Shown here in pieces: positions 21,471 to 31,902 of a stretch of DNA of 64,000 nt (the stretch's first letter is position 1; each line of letters starts with the position of its first letter). Origin of the DNA: Gambelia wislizenii (taxonomy: Eukaryota > Chordata > Lepidosauria > Squamata > Crotaphytidae). The translations under genes were made by a program, and so were the position numbers. The notes beneath the pieces are model-generated. The model saw nothing but the letters and a program-made list of their open reading frames with translations, made no database searches and was not told where the DNA came from. The stretch is from NCBI GenBank assembly GCA_030847615.1, contig JAUMIR010000001.1:89701501-89765500 (forward strand), read 5' to 3'.

Positions 21471-21699
21471 GGACTTTTTCAGACAAGATTTATCGCACAA
21501 GAAGTCTCCGGGAGAGGTACGGTTCTGTTGCAAACTTCTGTGAGTAAAAAATGGCATGATTGCTGTAGATGGGACCCGGAACTGTCACAGACGATGCTGC
21601 GAGAGGGACAGCGGCATCTGAAAAGTACCCCCTGCCATGCAGCAGCGCCGAACCTCTCCCGGAGTCTTCTTGCGCAGTAAGGCTTGTCTGAAAAAGTCC
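21471..21699. mobile_element. palindromic DNA element C2 (asymmetric)
   Basis: 229 bp with ends GGACTTTTTCAGACAAG and (inverted) GGACTTTTTCAGACAAGC. Outer arms pair CACAAGAAGTCTCCGGGAGAGG with its inverse. One arm lacks most of its inner part while the other keeps AGCGGCATCTGAAAAGTACC and CCTGCCATGCAGCAGC, so it is an unequal derivative. It starts only 11 bases after element C. Flanks are TAA and ACC, with no clear duplication. Confidence 0.8.
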
Positions 21700-21784
21700 A
21701 CCCTTTCCCACGGGCTTCACCATGCAGTGAAAAGTGATATGTAGTAGACTAGCCAGGTAATAACTTTACTGCATTGGCAGTTGG

Positions 21785-21975
21785 GTTATGAATTAAGTGT
21801 GGTGTATGCTCAAGGCTTATGCTTATTTTTTTTTTAACTTTTATGTTTCATGTAATTTTAAATTGTGATGACTTTAATTGTTTTTAATTGTATGTTGTAT
21901 TTTATGTCTGTGTGAGGCACCTTGGGTCTCATTCTGGAAGAATGGCGGCATATCAAATAAATAAATAAATAGGTG
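21785..21975 (+). repeat. LINE 3' tail (L2-like) with (ATAA)n
   Basis: The pattern GAGGCACCTTGGGTCTCATTC, GAAgAATGGCGGCATATC, then AAATAAATAAAT, is typical of the 3' tail of L2-like reptile LINEs. Related tails lie at 34010-34160 and 58130-58206. Confidence 0.5.
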
Positions 21976-22455
21976 TCACTTGAATCCTTGTCAGTACTTA
22001 AGAACATATTAAGGCTACATAGCACTTTTATAAAATTCTGTAAAACTGTAAAAAGTTTGATTTAAATCAACAGGACTAATTAAACAGATGTTGTGTATAC
22101 TGTCAAAGTAAACCATTACTATAAAAGCATGTACTACGTAACAGGTTTGATCTTACTCATGCTTAGAGTAGACCCATTAATAGAACTTAGGGTAGACCCA
22201 TTAAAAGTCTCAAATTATTGGGACTTCTGTTAGTCATAACTGACTTGTTCCAAGGAGGTCAGTGGATCTAAGCATGGTGAAATCTAGATCCAGTCCAATG
22301 AATGGAAGACAGAACCAAAACTCATGGGGAAAACCATGCCATTGGAGAGTGAAACATGCCTGAATACCTCTGCAAATAAATCTACATTAGTTAAGAACTT
22401 TTAATTCCATTGACTTAAGTTATCTTTGATTCCAACAGAAAATGTGCCAAGAGTT
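21976..22455. other. no recognised feature
   Basis: AT-rich, without identified elements. Confidence 0.3.
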
Positions 22456-22458
22456 TTA

Positions 22459-23121
22459 TTAGATGGAAATGGCTTTTTCTAACCCTGTTGTGAGTGATAC
22501 TAAGGGCCAAAGTAGAAGAGAAATCCAACACCATCTTCTCTGCCACTCCCCTTCAGGTAATTCAGCTCCTGGACCATATCCATATCCCACATGGGTGCTA
22601 AATCTCATCAGTAACTGAGTCAAAGAGGGATGAGAGGGTAGGGGGCAGAGGCAGATCTTTTGATCTCCAAAGACTCTTTCATGGGTCATTTGAGAGGTGA
22701 TTATTGTAGAAGGTGAAGATTTCATCATCAGCAATGTGTTGATGGCCCTCAGATAGTCTGGGAACATAATAGAGGGAAAATATTTACAAAACAAAGTCCA
22801 GCACAGCATTACCATTGCTAATGGGCTTGGGGAAGAGTTGATGTGTAAATAATATGGAAACTTGTTCTGGGTTGGGGTTTCTCCCCTGTGCTCCTTAGGC
22901 AGGTGGATGGCAGCATTGGCTCCTTTGTACTGTAAAACCAGGATACAGTTGGCCAGTGTTAGTGCTGAGCAAAAGGCCATTCTGAGAAATGCATCCTCTA
23001 ATTTTTTAAAAGCAAAGCATATTCTTTGAACCTCTTCTGTATACTTCTCATTCACTTCAGGGGGCCTGCCCAGGAGAAATTTCAGATGGATCTGCTCTGA
23101 GACATCTATTATAACTCTCAA
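22459..23121 (-). other. uncharacterised 220-codon open frame
   Basis: The longest open frame not explained by a transposon. It is open for 220 codons from a TTG, with the first ATG at codon 48 (about 173 residues). The start region reads VIIDVSEQIHLKFLLGRPP, followed by a Leu/Ala-rich stretch. I recognise no domain, signal peptide or clear membrane helix. An upstream in-frame TGA lies a few codons before the frame, with no convincing splice acceptor between. It may be a decayed retrocopy, a remnant of an unknown element or a chance frame. In a window this size one unexplained frame of this length is not extraordinary. Confidence 0.25.
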
Positions 23122-23284
23122 AATGGCCCACAGATTTCAGAGAAATGATGACAAAACATCATGAATTTGTCCTGTACAAGGCCCCTGAAGTGAATGAAGG
23201 CTGAGTACAATATGTTCCAAGAGTACTGTGCTTGTGGTGCAAAAGAAACAACAATAGAAGCTACAGGGATCATCATGTCAATTT

Positions 23285-23480
23285 GCAAATGACATTTATT
23301 TGTCTATGAAAATATTTATATGGCAGTCTATACCTGAGGATCTCAGGGCGGTATACAACTAAATCATTTTTGAGACAAAAAATAACAGCAACCATAATTT
23401 TAAAACACTAAAAATATATTAAATCATCACTTTAAACCAGACAATTTAAAACCAGTTAAAACAATTTAAAATAATGCTGA
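23285..23480 (-). repeat. LINE 3' tail (L2-like), inverted
   Basis: On the minus strand, GTATACCGCCCTGAGATCC, ATATAAATATTTT and AAATAAATG match the style of L2-like LINE tails. The flank is rich in TTTAAAACC repeats. Confidence 0.45.
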
Positions 23481-23499
23481 CCACAGCATATATGCAAAT

Positions 23500-24185
23500 T
23501 GGATAAAATCAGTTAGGCCCCAAATGCTTTAATAAAAAGGCATGTTTTGACCTGGCATTGGAATGACCCCGTGTTGGCACCAGTCAGCACTGACTTTGGA
23601 CAATCCCACAATTCCACTCCCTCGATACATTTAATCAAGCTCTGGTGGGGGGGAGGGAATCCTAGATTTCAATTCTGTTCCATATAAAACAGTGAGATTA
23701 AAGGCAATCAGTGATCTGTGGTTTGAAGGCTGATCAATGCTATTTTAGCATGTAAGGGCACAATCCAGATAAAGTTAAGCCTATTATGTTCCTTTGACAG
23801 AATGGAGAAAAGTTAAGTGCTTACTTTACTTAACTGTTCCATCAAAATATTTTAAGGATTTAACTTTGGAAGAGTCATGTCCTCAGTACTCAATATTTAC
23901 CTGCTTGACTGCAAAATACCCATTTCTGTTAATTGTGTTTCTTTTTTCTCTGAGTGTGTTTGTGCAAGACTGGCCAAGACATGACAGTCCTCTGATTGCT
24001 TGCTCTGTATCACTTGCTTGCTCTTATCTGGTAGAACTTTCCCACTACCACTGCTGATGAAATTATTGAAATTATACAGATTAGGCTGCTGAACAGCAGT
24101 TTCCCAGCTTTTCATTCCTGTCTACCATTTGGCACACAGGAATTGGCTTTTTATATATATTAGTTTTATATGTAATGGTTCATTA
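23500..24185. other. no recognised feature
   Basis: No identified element or gene. Confidence 0.3.
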
Positions 24186-24189
24186 AGAG

Positions 24190-25000
24190 GCTTTCCAGGA
24201 AAATTCATTGACCAGTAGGCTTCCGTTCATGTCAAGAGGACTAAAGCAGGACATTAAAGCAGGATAAATAATCCCTGGGGTTGTCTAGACAGTGAAAATA
24301 ATTCTAAAAGAATTTGCTAAAAATACCTTTTGCGCAGATGAGCTGCACAGGAAATTCGTGGTATTGGAAAGGAGGGGGACAAAAACCTCTGTATACTGTG
24401 GGACAAGAGACTTAACAGGTTTCAGCAAAGTTTTTTAAATACTGCAGGGGGAAGCACATTACTGGTCATTTAAACAATTAATTCGCAGCACTGTGCATTC
24501 TTGGCAAAGATGAAAGTTGACATCTGCTTGGTCCATCGTGCAAGCAGGGATGGGCTTTCAAGTGGTGGAGTCTGGAAGTGCTATTTTGGTGTTCCTGATG
24601 AGCGAGTGTGCCCATTTTCACTGCGCTGGGGTGAAGAAAACTATTCGTTTTACAAGTGGAAGGTCTCCCTTCTGCCCATTTACAATAAAATTTTTTAAAA
24701 GGACTGCGCAGTGATGATAACATTGGGGGAAATAATAGCACCCTGTACTTGTGGTTGCCATCTTGATTGGCAGCATAGCTCTATCTGAACCTCAGTCCAA
24801 ATAGCTGTGCAGATAGTTTTTGGTGCCAGAAAATCATGGAGACAAAAGAGAGCTGCTGTGAATTGCTGGTAATGTGCACTCCCACGCAGTATTTCTTCCT
24901 GTCTAGCTGAGGACCCTGTTGTTATTGCCCTGAGCAGGCTAAATACCTTCAGGTTGGGCTGCCCCTTTAGACTGGGGAAAACAGGGCAATAGCAACATTA
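24190..25000. repeat. unknown repeat K2, copy 1, interrupted by J2
   Basis: The parts at 24205-24276 and 24916-24990 match the continuous sequence at 29425-29560 (TCAAGAGGAcTAAAGCAG, GATAAATAATC, then CTGAG..GCTAAAT.CCT, GGcTGCCCC). This gives a natural empty site for the J2 insertion. The class of this repeat is unknown. Confidence 0.5.
24278..24915 (+). mobile_element. non-autonomous DNA element J2
   Basis: About 638 bp with ends GGGTTGTCTAGACAGTG and (inverted) GGTCCTCAGCTAGACAGG. CTG flanks both sides (24275-24277, 24916-24918), consistent with a 3 bp duplication and with the empty-site copy near 29505. It is homologous to J1 and J3. No coding frame is present. Confidence 0.75.
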
Positions 25001-25725
25001 TTTACAGTGACTACTCATGGCCATTGCTTATTTCCCATGAGCCTCCACAAAGTCCTGCTCTGCTGCCTCATCATGGCATGGAGGTGATCCTGAACTCTCA
25101 AAGGCTACTTATACTATACTTGTGTTCAAACTATGTGTACACATGTTTAGATGTCCATTAAAATCTCTGTTACCTGTATTCATTTGTGTCCAGGTCCTAA
25201 ACTCCTCTTAAATCCAGAGTACAGATCAAGGGTATAGTTGCACCTGAGTGAGCACACATGTGTTTGTCTGAACTGATAGATACTTATTCGTTTTATTAAA
25301 CACAATAGCCTCTTTCAGCTTGCATGAAGCAGAACACTCTTTTTTGCCCCTAAGTTGCTGCCATAGGAAATACTGAAGTGGATGTGTGAGTGTGGCATTT
25401 CTGAGGAAAAGTGGGAGATCTGAGAGATGCAAGAATTGAAGGAGATCCTTATTCCAGTGGAATACAGGCACTGGCAGGTTCTACCAAACTGGTAAGTCTT
25501 CAAGTATGGTCTCAATGACAGACTATGTATCTGAGGGCCAGATAATAAACTGTCTACAGCAATTATTACGGGCGTCTGTATGAAATTTTTGCTGTATCTT
25601 AGAAACATTTATGTGTATAGTGTGCTCTCCTACAGAACACTAGGGCATTTTCCTTGCCCTGTGAGTGTATATGCTTTGATCAATGGTGTCACATTCAGTG
25701 ACATTTAGAAGCCTGTCATTGGCAG
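25001..25725. other. no recognised feature
   Basis: No recognised gene or repeat family. Confidence 0.3.
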
Positions 25726-25729
25726 ACCT

Positions 25730-25950
25730 AAATACCCTAAAGGCACCAGATCCTATCTGATCTTGGAAGCTAAGCAAGATCAACTCTGGTTAGTACTTGG
25801 ATGGGAGACTGCCAATGAATACCAGGTGCTGCAGGCTATATTTCAGAGGAAGGAATTGGAGAAACCACCTCTGACTATTCCTTGCTTAAGAGAACCCTAT
25901 GAAATTCATGGGGTCGCCTTATGTCAACAGGTAACTTGGAGGCACCCCCC
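25730..25950 (+). repeat. 5S-Sauria-type SINE
   Basis: A well-preserved plus-strand copy. The 5S-derived head reads GGCACCAGATCCTATCTGAT, CTTGGAAGCTAAGCAAGAT, GTTAGTACTTGGATGGGAGA. It is followed by a linker, then AGAACCCTATGAAATTCATG and the GGGGTCGCCTTATGTCAAC Bov-B-like tail. The 5S box A and box C type promoter text is clear. GA-rich simple sequence follows (25972-26000). Confidence 0.93.
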
Positions 25951-26330
25951 ACACACACACTCAGTCACACAGAGAGAGAGAGAAAGAGAAAGAGAGAGAA
26001 CTAATGCAGAACATAAGAGGCATCATGAACTACAACAAAAGTTTACATGGAATGAGGGATGTTTAAAAATGTAAAAAGTAGAAGTGTGAACAAGATGAAC
26101 CAAGATGAACACAGTACTTAAGAATGCTTCGGACATTTTCTAGCATCACTGCCAGAAATGACATAACATTGGTTCTAGAATGATTTCATTTATCTTGGAA
26201 GCATTGATGAGCATTCTGCTACAGGGAGTTTGCTGTAGGGAGTAACTTTGGTGGGGAAGGAGAAATAGCTATGCTTGATCAGGGCCAGAATTCTAGAGAT
26301 GCCTGGACTTATTTTCTATATTATTGTCAC
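25950..26330. other. no recognised gene; GA-rich run at 25972-26000
   Basis: Apart from the simple repeat nothing was recognised. Confidence 0.3.
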
Positions 26331-26336
26331 ACATCC

Positions 26337-26672
26337 TCCAGCTGTACCAATTTGCCAGGGACGGTCCTGATTAATCCTCTGTCATCTCACTTTTACAGGT
26401 GCTTTAAAATGTCCCAGTTTCTCTCTCTCCCTCCCACTTTCTGCCTTTGTCCTCAGCTTATTTTAATCGCCGCAAGCTGGGTTCAAAGTTTAAGAGTAAT
26501 TTGCACTCAATTAACTCAACAGAACTAGAGGAGAGGAGGACATGGAGTCTTGCCTTTCCCAGTAGGCTCAGCCACAAGGAAACTGCTGCAGCTTCTCCTC
26601 TAGCTTGCAAGTTCTTCCTCATTCATAGCATTTGCCATCTTGACATCACTCTGATTTTGTTTGCACCTGCAA
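26337..26672 (+). repeat. unknown ~350 bp dispersed repeat L, copy 1
   Basis: Similar to 41154-41482, to 55688-56285 (split by a SINE) and, inverted, to 53640-53935. Shared blocks include GTCCTGATTAATCCTCTG, TTTAAAATGTCCCAGTTTCT, CCTCAGCTTA and TGCCATcTTGA. The recurring 'TTTTACAG', 'CCTCAG' and 'GTCCCAG' text is part of the repeat and not evidence of exons. Class unknown. Confidence 0.65.
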
Positions 26673-26736
26673 ACTTTGCGGATGAAAATAAAAATAAAAT
26701 CTGTCATAGTTTCACAGAGGATGTCTATCATTTCTT

Positions 26737-27266
26737 GGGCTCATCTACATGGGCAGAATACATTGGCTCCCTGCCAGCATATTCTGCCTGCAGATCAGGC
26801 CCGTTCTTCCCCTGTTACCAGCATGGAATAGGATGGAGTCCAGATTGCCATGCTGGCTGGTCTTTGTAGCCGCACCTGTGTCCACTCTCTGCAGCCAGGA
26901 AGCCAGCCCACAGCACATGAGCAAGGCCCCCTGCATGTGACCAGTCTTGGTCACATGCTGCAGGACTCTTTCCTGGCTACGGAACAGCGAGGCAGATGGC
27001 AGCTACAGCAATGGGCTGATGTGGCAGTTTGGGCTGCTGTGGTCATGCAGAGCCCAATCCATTTTTTGCTGGCTGAAGCTGATTTTCCCAGGTATTTTTA
27101 AAAAGTGGTGTAATGGGCTTTACCCCCTCTTGGCCTGTTTTTCTTCTAGGGTTTGTGCAGACTGCCTGGGGGTGAAACATGGTAAATGCCCTGCATTGAC
27201 TGGACTGTGTGGCTTAAAGATGGGGCCAAGATTAGATAAGTATGGTAGCCCTTTTAGACAATTTTA
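26737..27266 (+). mobile_element. non-autonomous DNA element G1
   Basis: The left end GGGCTCATCTACATGGGCAG resembles GGAGCCTCATCTACACAGG of the inverted copy 30160-30686. Shared internal blocks include CAGAATA, GGATGGAGTCCAGA and GTGACCAGTCTTGGTCACAT. The right end is degraded (TAGCCCTTTTAGACA) and abuts element D. No transposase frame is present. Confidence 0.7.
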
Positions 27267-27276
27267 GACAGATTTA

Positions 27277-27591
27277 GGACTTTTTCGGATGGGCTTTTAT
27301 AATGCGAGCAGCCTCGTCCCCGTTACGAGGCTGCTGCGCTGCAGGGTGTCCCTTTCGGATTACGCTTTCCCCTGCTGGTATTGTTGCGTAACTGCAGGGA
27401 CGCTGCAATGTTATATTTGGCGGTTTTCTAATCACGATCAACTTTCATGATCCTCTGCCAGTACTGTTACGCAACAGTACTGGCAGAGGATCAGCAGGGG
27501 AGAGCGTCATCCGAAAGGGACGCCCTGCAGTGCAGCAGCCTCTCAACGGGGACGAGGCTGCTCGCGTTATAAAAGCCATCCGAAAAAGTCC
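27277..27591. mobile_element. palindromic DNA element D
   Basis: 315 bp with ends GGACTTTTTCGGATGGGC / GGACTTTTTCGGATGGC and a perfect TTA duplication (27274-27276, 27592-27594). Each arm carries GCGAGCAGCCTCGTCCCCGT with a GAGGCTGCTGC partner hairpin, then GTCCCTTTCGGAT, an echo of the end. The inner arms pair CTGCCAGTACTGTTGCGTAA-type text. TTA is a PIF/Harbinger-style target. Confidence 0.92.
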
Positions 27592-27594
27592 TTA

Positions 27595-28298
27595 CTGAGA
27601 TAGGTAGGCCTTGTCTCTGAGAAATCTATATAGATTAATGTCTCAGTTGTTTTCCAGTGTCTGGAATATGGTCTTCTGTCTGCAGCTGATACTCTCAATT
27701 CTTTCTTTTGTTCACCACCTGTGATGTTCTTCTGTCCCTTAATAAATTCCACTGCTGTTCTAATCATGGCACCACTGCTATATTTCAACAGAAAAAGAGA
27801 CCAACCAAATTGGAAACTGAATAACAATACTGGACTACACTATAGGGTTGTTACAGAGCATTGTCGTAATAAAAACAACAACTCTGGGATACTGCAGGAG
27901 AAGTCTAATTGCTTACAAAACAGATGGGCAGAATAGGTTGCACATTTTGCTTCTTATCCCAGTTTCTACATCAAAGCTTGGAATCAGAGGATTTTAGTTT
28001 ATTGGAAAGGGAAAACATCTCCCTTGCTTTCTCCTCTTTGGATGCCAATGGTTGCTGTAATAATAAGTTCAATAATTATAGTTGTTTCCAGAGTGTACAA
28101 GAGGAATATGCTAGAGTAGTTACTGCAAGACATACCAAAAATAAGATCTTATTTATATAAACATTATATCCTACCAGATTTATATCATTCTGTGTTTGGA
28201 TGTCCGCAATTATGTAAAATTTCCTGAAGCAAATCATTAGATTGAAACAAGCAACCTTAATTTGATCTGCCTCCTTACCTAGGGGGGCTCTCTTCCAG
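27595..28298. other. no recognised feature
   Basis: AT-rich, without identified gene or repeat. Confidence 0.3.
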
Positions 28299-28511
28299 AA
28301 ACAGACTGTTGATTGAACATGTCCAGAGGAGGGCAACCAAAATTGGGGGAGGTCTGGAAGGCATGCCCTATGAGGAGTGGCTTAGGGAGGTGTGTATGGT
28401 TAGCTTGGGGAAGAGAAGGTTGAGAGGTGACATGATAGCCAAGTTTAAACATTTGAAGGCATGTCATACTGAGGATGGAACAAGCTTGTTTTCTGCTGCT
28501 CCAGAGACTAG

Positions 28512-28842
28512 GGAGATTTTCAGACATGCCAAAATCGCTGCTTGCCGCGCGAGCAGCCTCCCGAAACTGCTGCGCGGCAAGGGTCTTCTTCGGACGACGC
28601 TGTGCCTCTGGCGAAACCGTCCGTGTCACTTCCGTTAAGCTTCGGACGGCTCCGCGCCATATTTCAAGCACGGAAGCTGCCCGTGCTTGAAATATGGCGC
28701 GGAGCCGTCCCAAGCTTCACGGAAGTGACACGGACGGTTTCGCCAGAGGCACAGCGTCGTCCGAAGAAGACCCTTGCCGCGCAGCAGTTTCGGGAGGCTG
28801 CTCGCGCGGCAAGCAGCGATTTTGGCATGTCTGAAAATCTCC
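28512..28842. mobile_element. palindromic DNA element A2, inside CR1
   Basis: 331 bp, the same length and family as A1 (9589-9919). Ends GGAGATTTTCAGACATGCC with a perfect TAG duplication (28509-28511, 28843-28845). Arms: CTTGCCGCGCGAGCAGCCTC with GCTGCGCGGCAAG, then CTTCTTCGGACGACGCTGTG. The centre pairs GCGCCATATTTCAAGCACGG with its inverse. Removing the element and one TAG restores the CR1 reading seen in the intact copy. Confidence 0.95.
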
Positions 28843-29005
28843 TAGGACACAGAGCTATGGACTCAAACTACAGGAAAAGAGATTCCACCTAAACATTAGG
28901 AAGAACTTCCTGACAGTAGGAGCTATTTGGCAGTGGAATGCACTGCCTCGGAGTGTGGTGGAGTCTCCTTCTTTGGAAGTTTTTAAGCAGTGGCTGGATG
29001 GCCAT

Positions 29006-29218
29006 AGCAAGCAATAGCATTGATATTTATATATCTCTATCAGTGCCGAAGCACTCCCTGAGCGGTTTACATTGTTTTTTTAGCTAATTGCCCCAAACAA
29101 GCTGGGTACTCATTTTACCAACCTGTGGAAGGATGGAAGGCTGAGTTAACCTTGGAGCCCTGCAGGATCGAACTCATAACCTTGTGGCTCACAGTACTGG
29201 CATTTAACCACTATCTGT
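29006..29218 (-). repeat. tRNA-derived SINE (second type), inside CR1
   Basis: Inverse of the SINE at 35828-36110. The right end is the tRNA-like head in reverse (GATCGAACTCATAACCTTG, GTACTGGCATTTAACCACTA). The body includes AGGATGGAAGGCTGAGTTAA, CTCATTTTACC and AGCGGTTTACA. The left end is an AGCAATAGCA-type tail. Confidence 0.88.
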
Positions 29219-29424
29219 CAGGAGTGCTTTGATTGTGTATTCCTGCAGGGCAAGGGTGTTGAACTAGATGGCTCTGGTGGTCTCTTCCAGCTCTATGATT
29301 CTATGGTTCTAATGGGAAGGGTCTTAAAGATCACCATAAAACCACATAGTGACTACCTGGATGCCGTTCTGTGTACATCAAAATCAATAAAAACTGGTTT
29401 CAAGGACAAAGACAGAAGAAAAGA

Positions 29425-29560
29425 TTGATCAGTAGGCTTCCATTCAAGTCAAGAGGATTAAAGCAGCTTATTAAAGCTTATTAAAGGAAGATAAATAATC
29501 TCCGATAGTGTCCTGAGTTAGCTAAATGCCTCCAGGCTGGGTTGCCCCATTAGAGACAAT
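29425..29560. repeat. unknown repeat K2, copy 2 (no J insertion)
   Basis: A continuous counterpart of the split copy around 24205-24990. It contains a small local duplication of AGCTTATTAA. Confidence 0.5.
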
Positions 29561-29561
29561 G

Positions 29562-29937
29562 TGATGTAGTAGTTTGAGTGTTAGACTGCAGCTCCTGCCA
29601 CACTGCAGAAATAATGCAGTTTGACACCACTTTAACTACCATTGCTCAATGCTATGGAATTCTGGGATTTGTAGTTTTGCAAGATATTTAGCCTTCTCTG
29701 TCTGAGAGCTCTAGTGCCACAACAAACTACAAATCCCAGGATTCCATAGGATGCAACTATGATAGTTAAAGTGGTGTCAAATTACATTATTTCTGCAGTG
29801 TGTCATAAACCTAGGACTCTGGAGGTTTCCACCAATGACAAACCTCCTCTGAATTAATCTTGCCAAGAAAACTCTATGATAGGCTTGCCATAAGTCAGAC
29901 TTGACCTGAAGGCACATAACAACAAGGACAAAGATAC
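29562..29937 (+). repeat. Sauria-type SINE split by palindromic MITE M
   Basis: The head (GATGTAGTAGTTTGAGTGTT) is at 29565-29598. The rest (GACTCTGGAGGTTTCCACC, ATCTTGCCAAGAAAACTC, GCCATAAGTCAGACTTGACC, GGCACATAACAACAA) is at 29812-29937. The MITE lies between. Confidence 0.88.
29599..29802. mobile_element. palindromic MITE M, copy 2, inside a SINE
   Basis: Ends CACACTGCAGAAATAATGCA and its inverse, about 204 bp. Arms include TTTGACACCACTTTAACTACC and GGAATTCTGGGATTTGTAGT with their inverted partners. Related to 7416-7617. The target duplication could not be settled. Confidence 0.85.
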
Positions 29938-30159
29938 CCATGGAAAGCATATAGACAAGTGACTTGAAGGCACATGCACATACTAAGACTGTAATTGTAA
30001 ATATTTAATAAAGAACACATTGATCTCCCTGCCCTGCTCAGATTCATAGGAGTTTGAAAAAAGGGCTACATATGTTAAAATGCCAGCCTATAAGTCCTCC
30101 TTAGCCATTGCCTGACCGTTTCCAGTGTTACAGTAGCTTGGAGGCCTACCTGTGACACT

Positions 30160-30686
30160 GGCCTTGTCTACATGGGCTATTTACCCCACCTTGGCCCCAT
30201 CTTTGAGCCCTGCAATCCTAAAAGTACAGGGCTTTTGCCCTGTTTTGCTCCTGGATGGTCATCATGATGCCCGGGACAAAGATGGGGCTAAGACAGGGTG
30301 GAGTCTGATAAACCGTTACAGCAAAATACCCAGGAAAAACTGTTTCTCTGTGGAAAAAAACTGATCGGGCAGGAGACCCTACTGCCACACTGGCCCACCA
30401 CCGCAGTTGCCATCCACATCACACTCTTCAGATCCAAGAAGCAGGTCTGCAGTATGTGACCAAGCTGATCACATGGAGGGGACCTTGCTCACACACTGCA
30501 GGCTGGCTTTGTGGATCCTGACAGTGGGATGTGGGCGGCGGCAGTGGTGGCTGCAGGTATAGGCCAACGTGGTGGTCTGGACTCCATCCTGTTTCATTCC
30601 AGTAATGGGGGAGGGACGGGCCAGATCCACAGCCAGAATATGCCATTGGGGAGTCAGCATATTCTGACCTGTGTAGATGAGGCTCC
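30160..30686 (-). mobile_element. non-autonomous DNA element G2
   Basis: 527 bp with ends GGCCTTGTCTACATGGGC and (inverted) GGAGCCTCATCTACACAGG. Flanks are ACT and AAT, a possible 3 bp duplication with one mismatch. It is homologous to G1 in the opposite orientation. Internal hairpins are present. No long frame has a recognisable domain. Confidence 0.75.
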
Positions 30687-30689
30687 AAT

Positions 30690-31900
30690 GTGTGGGAGTT
30701 CTAAGCATGCCCATTCAAAGCAAAATTAAACAGTCTGTAAGTGACTAAGGGAAAGGGCCATGGTGTAAGGTATATTGCTACAAATTGTGGTGGCGGCTGT
30801 TGTGGTGGCGGCAGCTGCCATAATGGCTATCACAACTGCAACCACCATAGTTTATGTTGTGCATTAATAGTTCATCAGAATTGGGATATCAAATTTCAAA
30901 CAAGAATATTGTGGCATGATAAAGACTCTCTTTCAAAAATCACTTTAATTTACTCCTGTAAATATGTCCTTTGGCTTTATCTAAGCTCTTGTCATAATTG
31001 GGCCTTTTTTGGAGGTGCTTTGAGAACTTTTTCACATCCTTGTTAAATGCATCAGGCCACAAAGCCTGCTATGAGTTCCCCTTGATCATGTCATTGCTAT
31101 GGTGTAAAATTGAATTACTTTTACAATGCAAGAGTTACCCCAGCAAATGGAGGGTTTTTTCCCACACTTAACAGAGGAGGAGGAGGGCATGAGAAATAGA
31201 TGCAAATGGGTGAAGGGCAGGTGTAGAGAGCAGGGCATTTCATTTAAAATTTTTAAAAAACCACTTAAAATATGTGTGAAAATGCAGATATCTTGAAATG
31301 AAATGTACGCCATATTATAGCCAGCAATCTTAGTGGTATTGCACTGGCTTTCTCTGGTGCAGAAATGGTTGTTTGTTTGTTTTTTAAATTTATGGAGAAA
31401 CTACAAGCTAAGCAGCTTCTGTGTTTTGCTGTGGGAAGAATGATCCAAAATATTAGAGTCAATTTGGACTTAATCATACTTACAACAAACTCATTATAAT
31501 CAATGGGACTCATTAGACATTATTAATCTGAGTGCTGTTGATTTCAGTAGGTCTGTTCTAAACATGATTGCATCTGAATCCAACCCATTAAACATAGTAC
31601 TTGGAATGAAGGTGAAAACAGATCATTTCCATGTGACAGCTGCATTGTCTTGTCATTCCATATCACTATGTTTCTACCTACCCCTTCCTATCGGATGAGT
31701 GACATGGAGTTGGTCCCAATAGAGTTGTCTCACAACAGTGTCAGTGCAGCCACTTCCATTCTAAAACTGACTGGCTGCACTGGGGCTGTCATGTAATCTC
31801 TAGAAGAAGCCACTAGGATAAAAATTGATTGTTTTCCTAGATAGATGTTGTGGGGATTTGCTCCTTTGTTTTCTCTTGATCTCCTTGTTCATTTTCTTGT
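30690..31900. other. no recognised feature
   Basis: Contains GGTGGCGGC-type triplets at 30785-30815. No repeat family or gene was recognised. Confidence 0.3.
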
Positions 31901-31902
31901 GC

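Larger units (their letters stand above)
28300..29312 (+). repeat. CR1 LINE 3' region carrying two insertions
   Basis: Pieces 28300-28511, 28846-29005 and 29219-29312 form one CR1 3' end. Translations include EHVQRRATKIGGGLEGMPYEEWLRE and [19 protein letters not shown], and the copy ends with the CTATGATTCTATGGTTCT repeat. It is interrupted first by palindromic element A2 (TAG duplication) and then by a tRNA-type SINE. Alignment with the uninterrupted CR1 at 32100-32795 shows both junctions. Confidence 0.92.

Noticed and set aside
25740..25840. Possible genuine 5S rRNA gene
   Set aside because: The 5S similarity is partial (3' two-thirds), carries many changes and continues into a SINE tail, so it is a 5S-derived SINE.
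25972..26074. Arg/Glu-rich frame extending from the 5S-Sauria SINE
   Set aside because: Encoded by a GA simple repeat.
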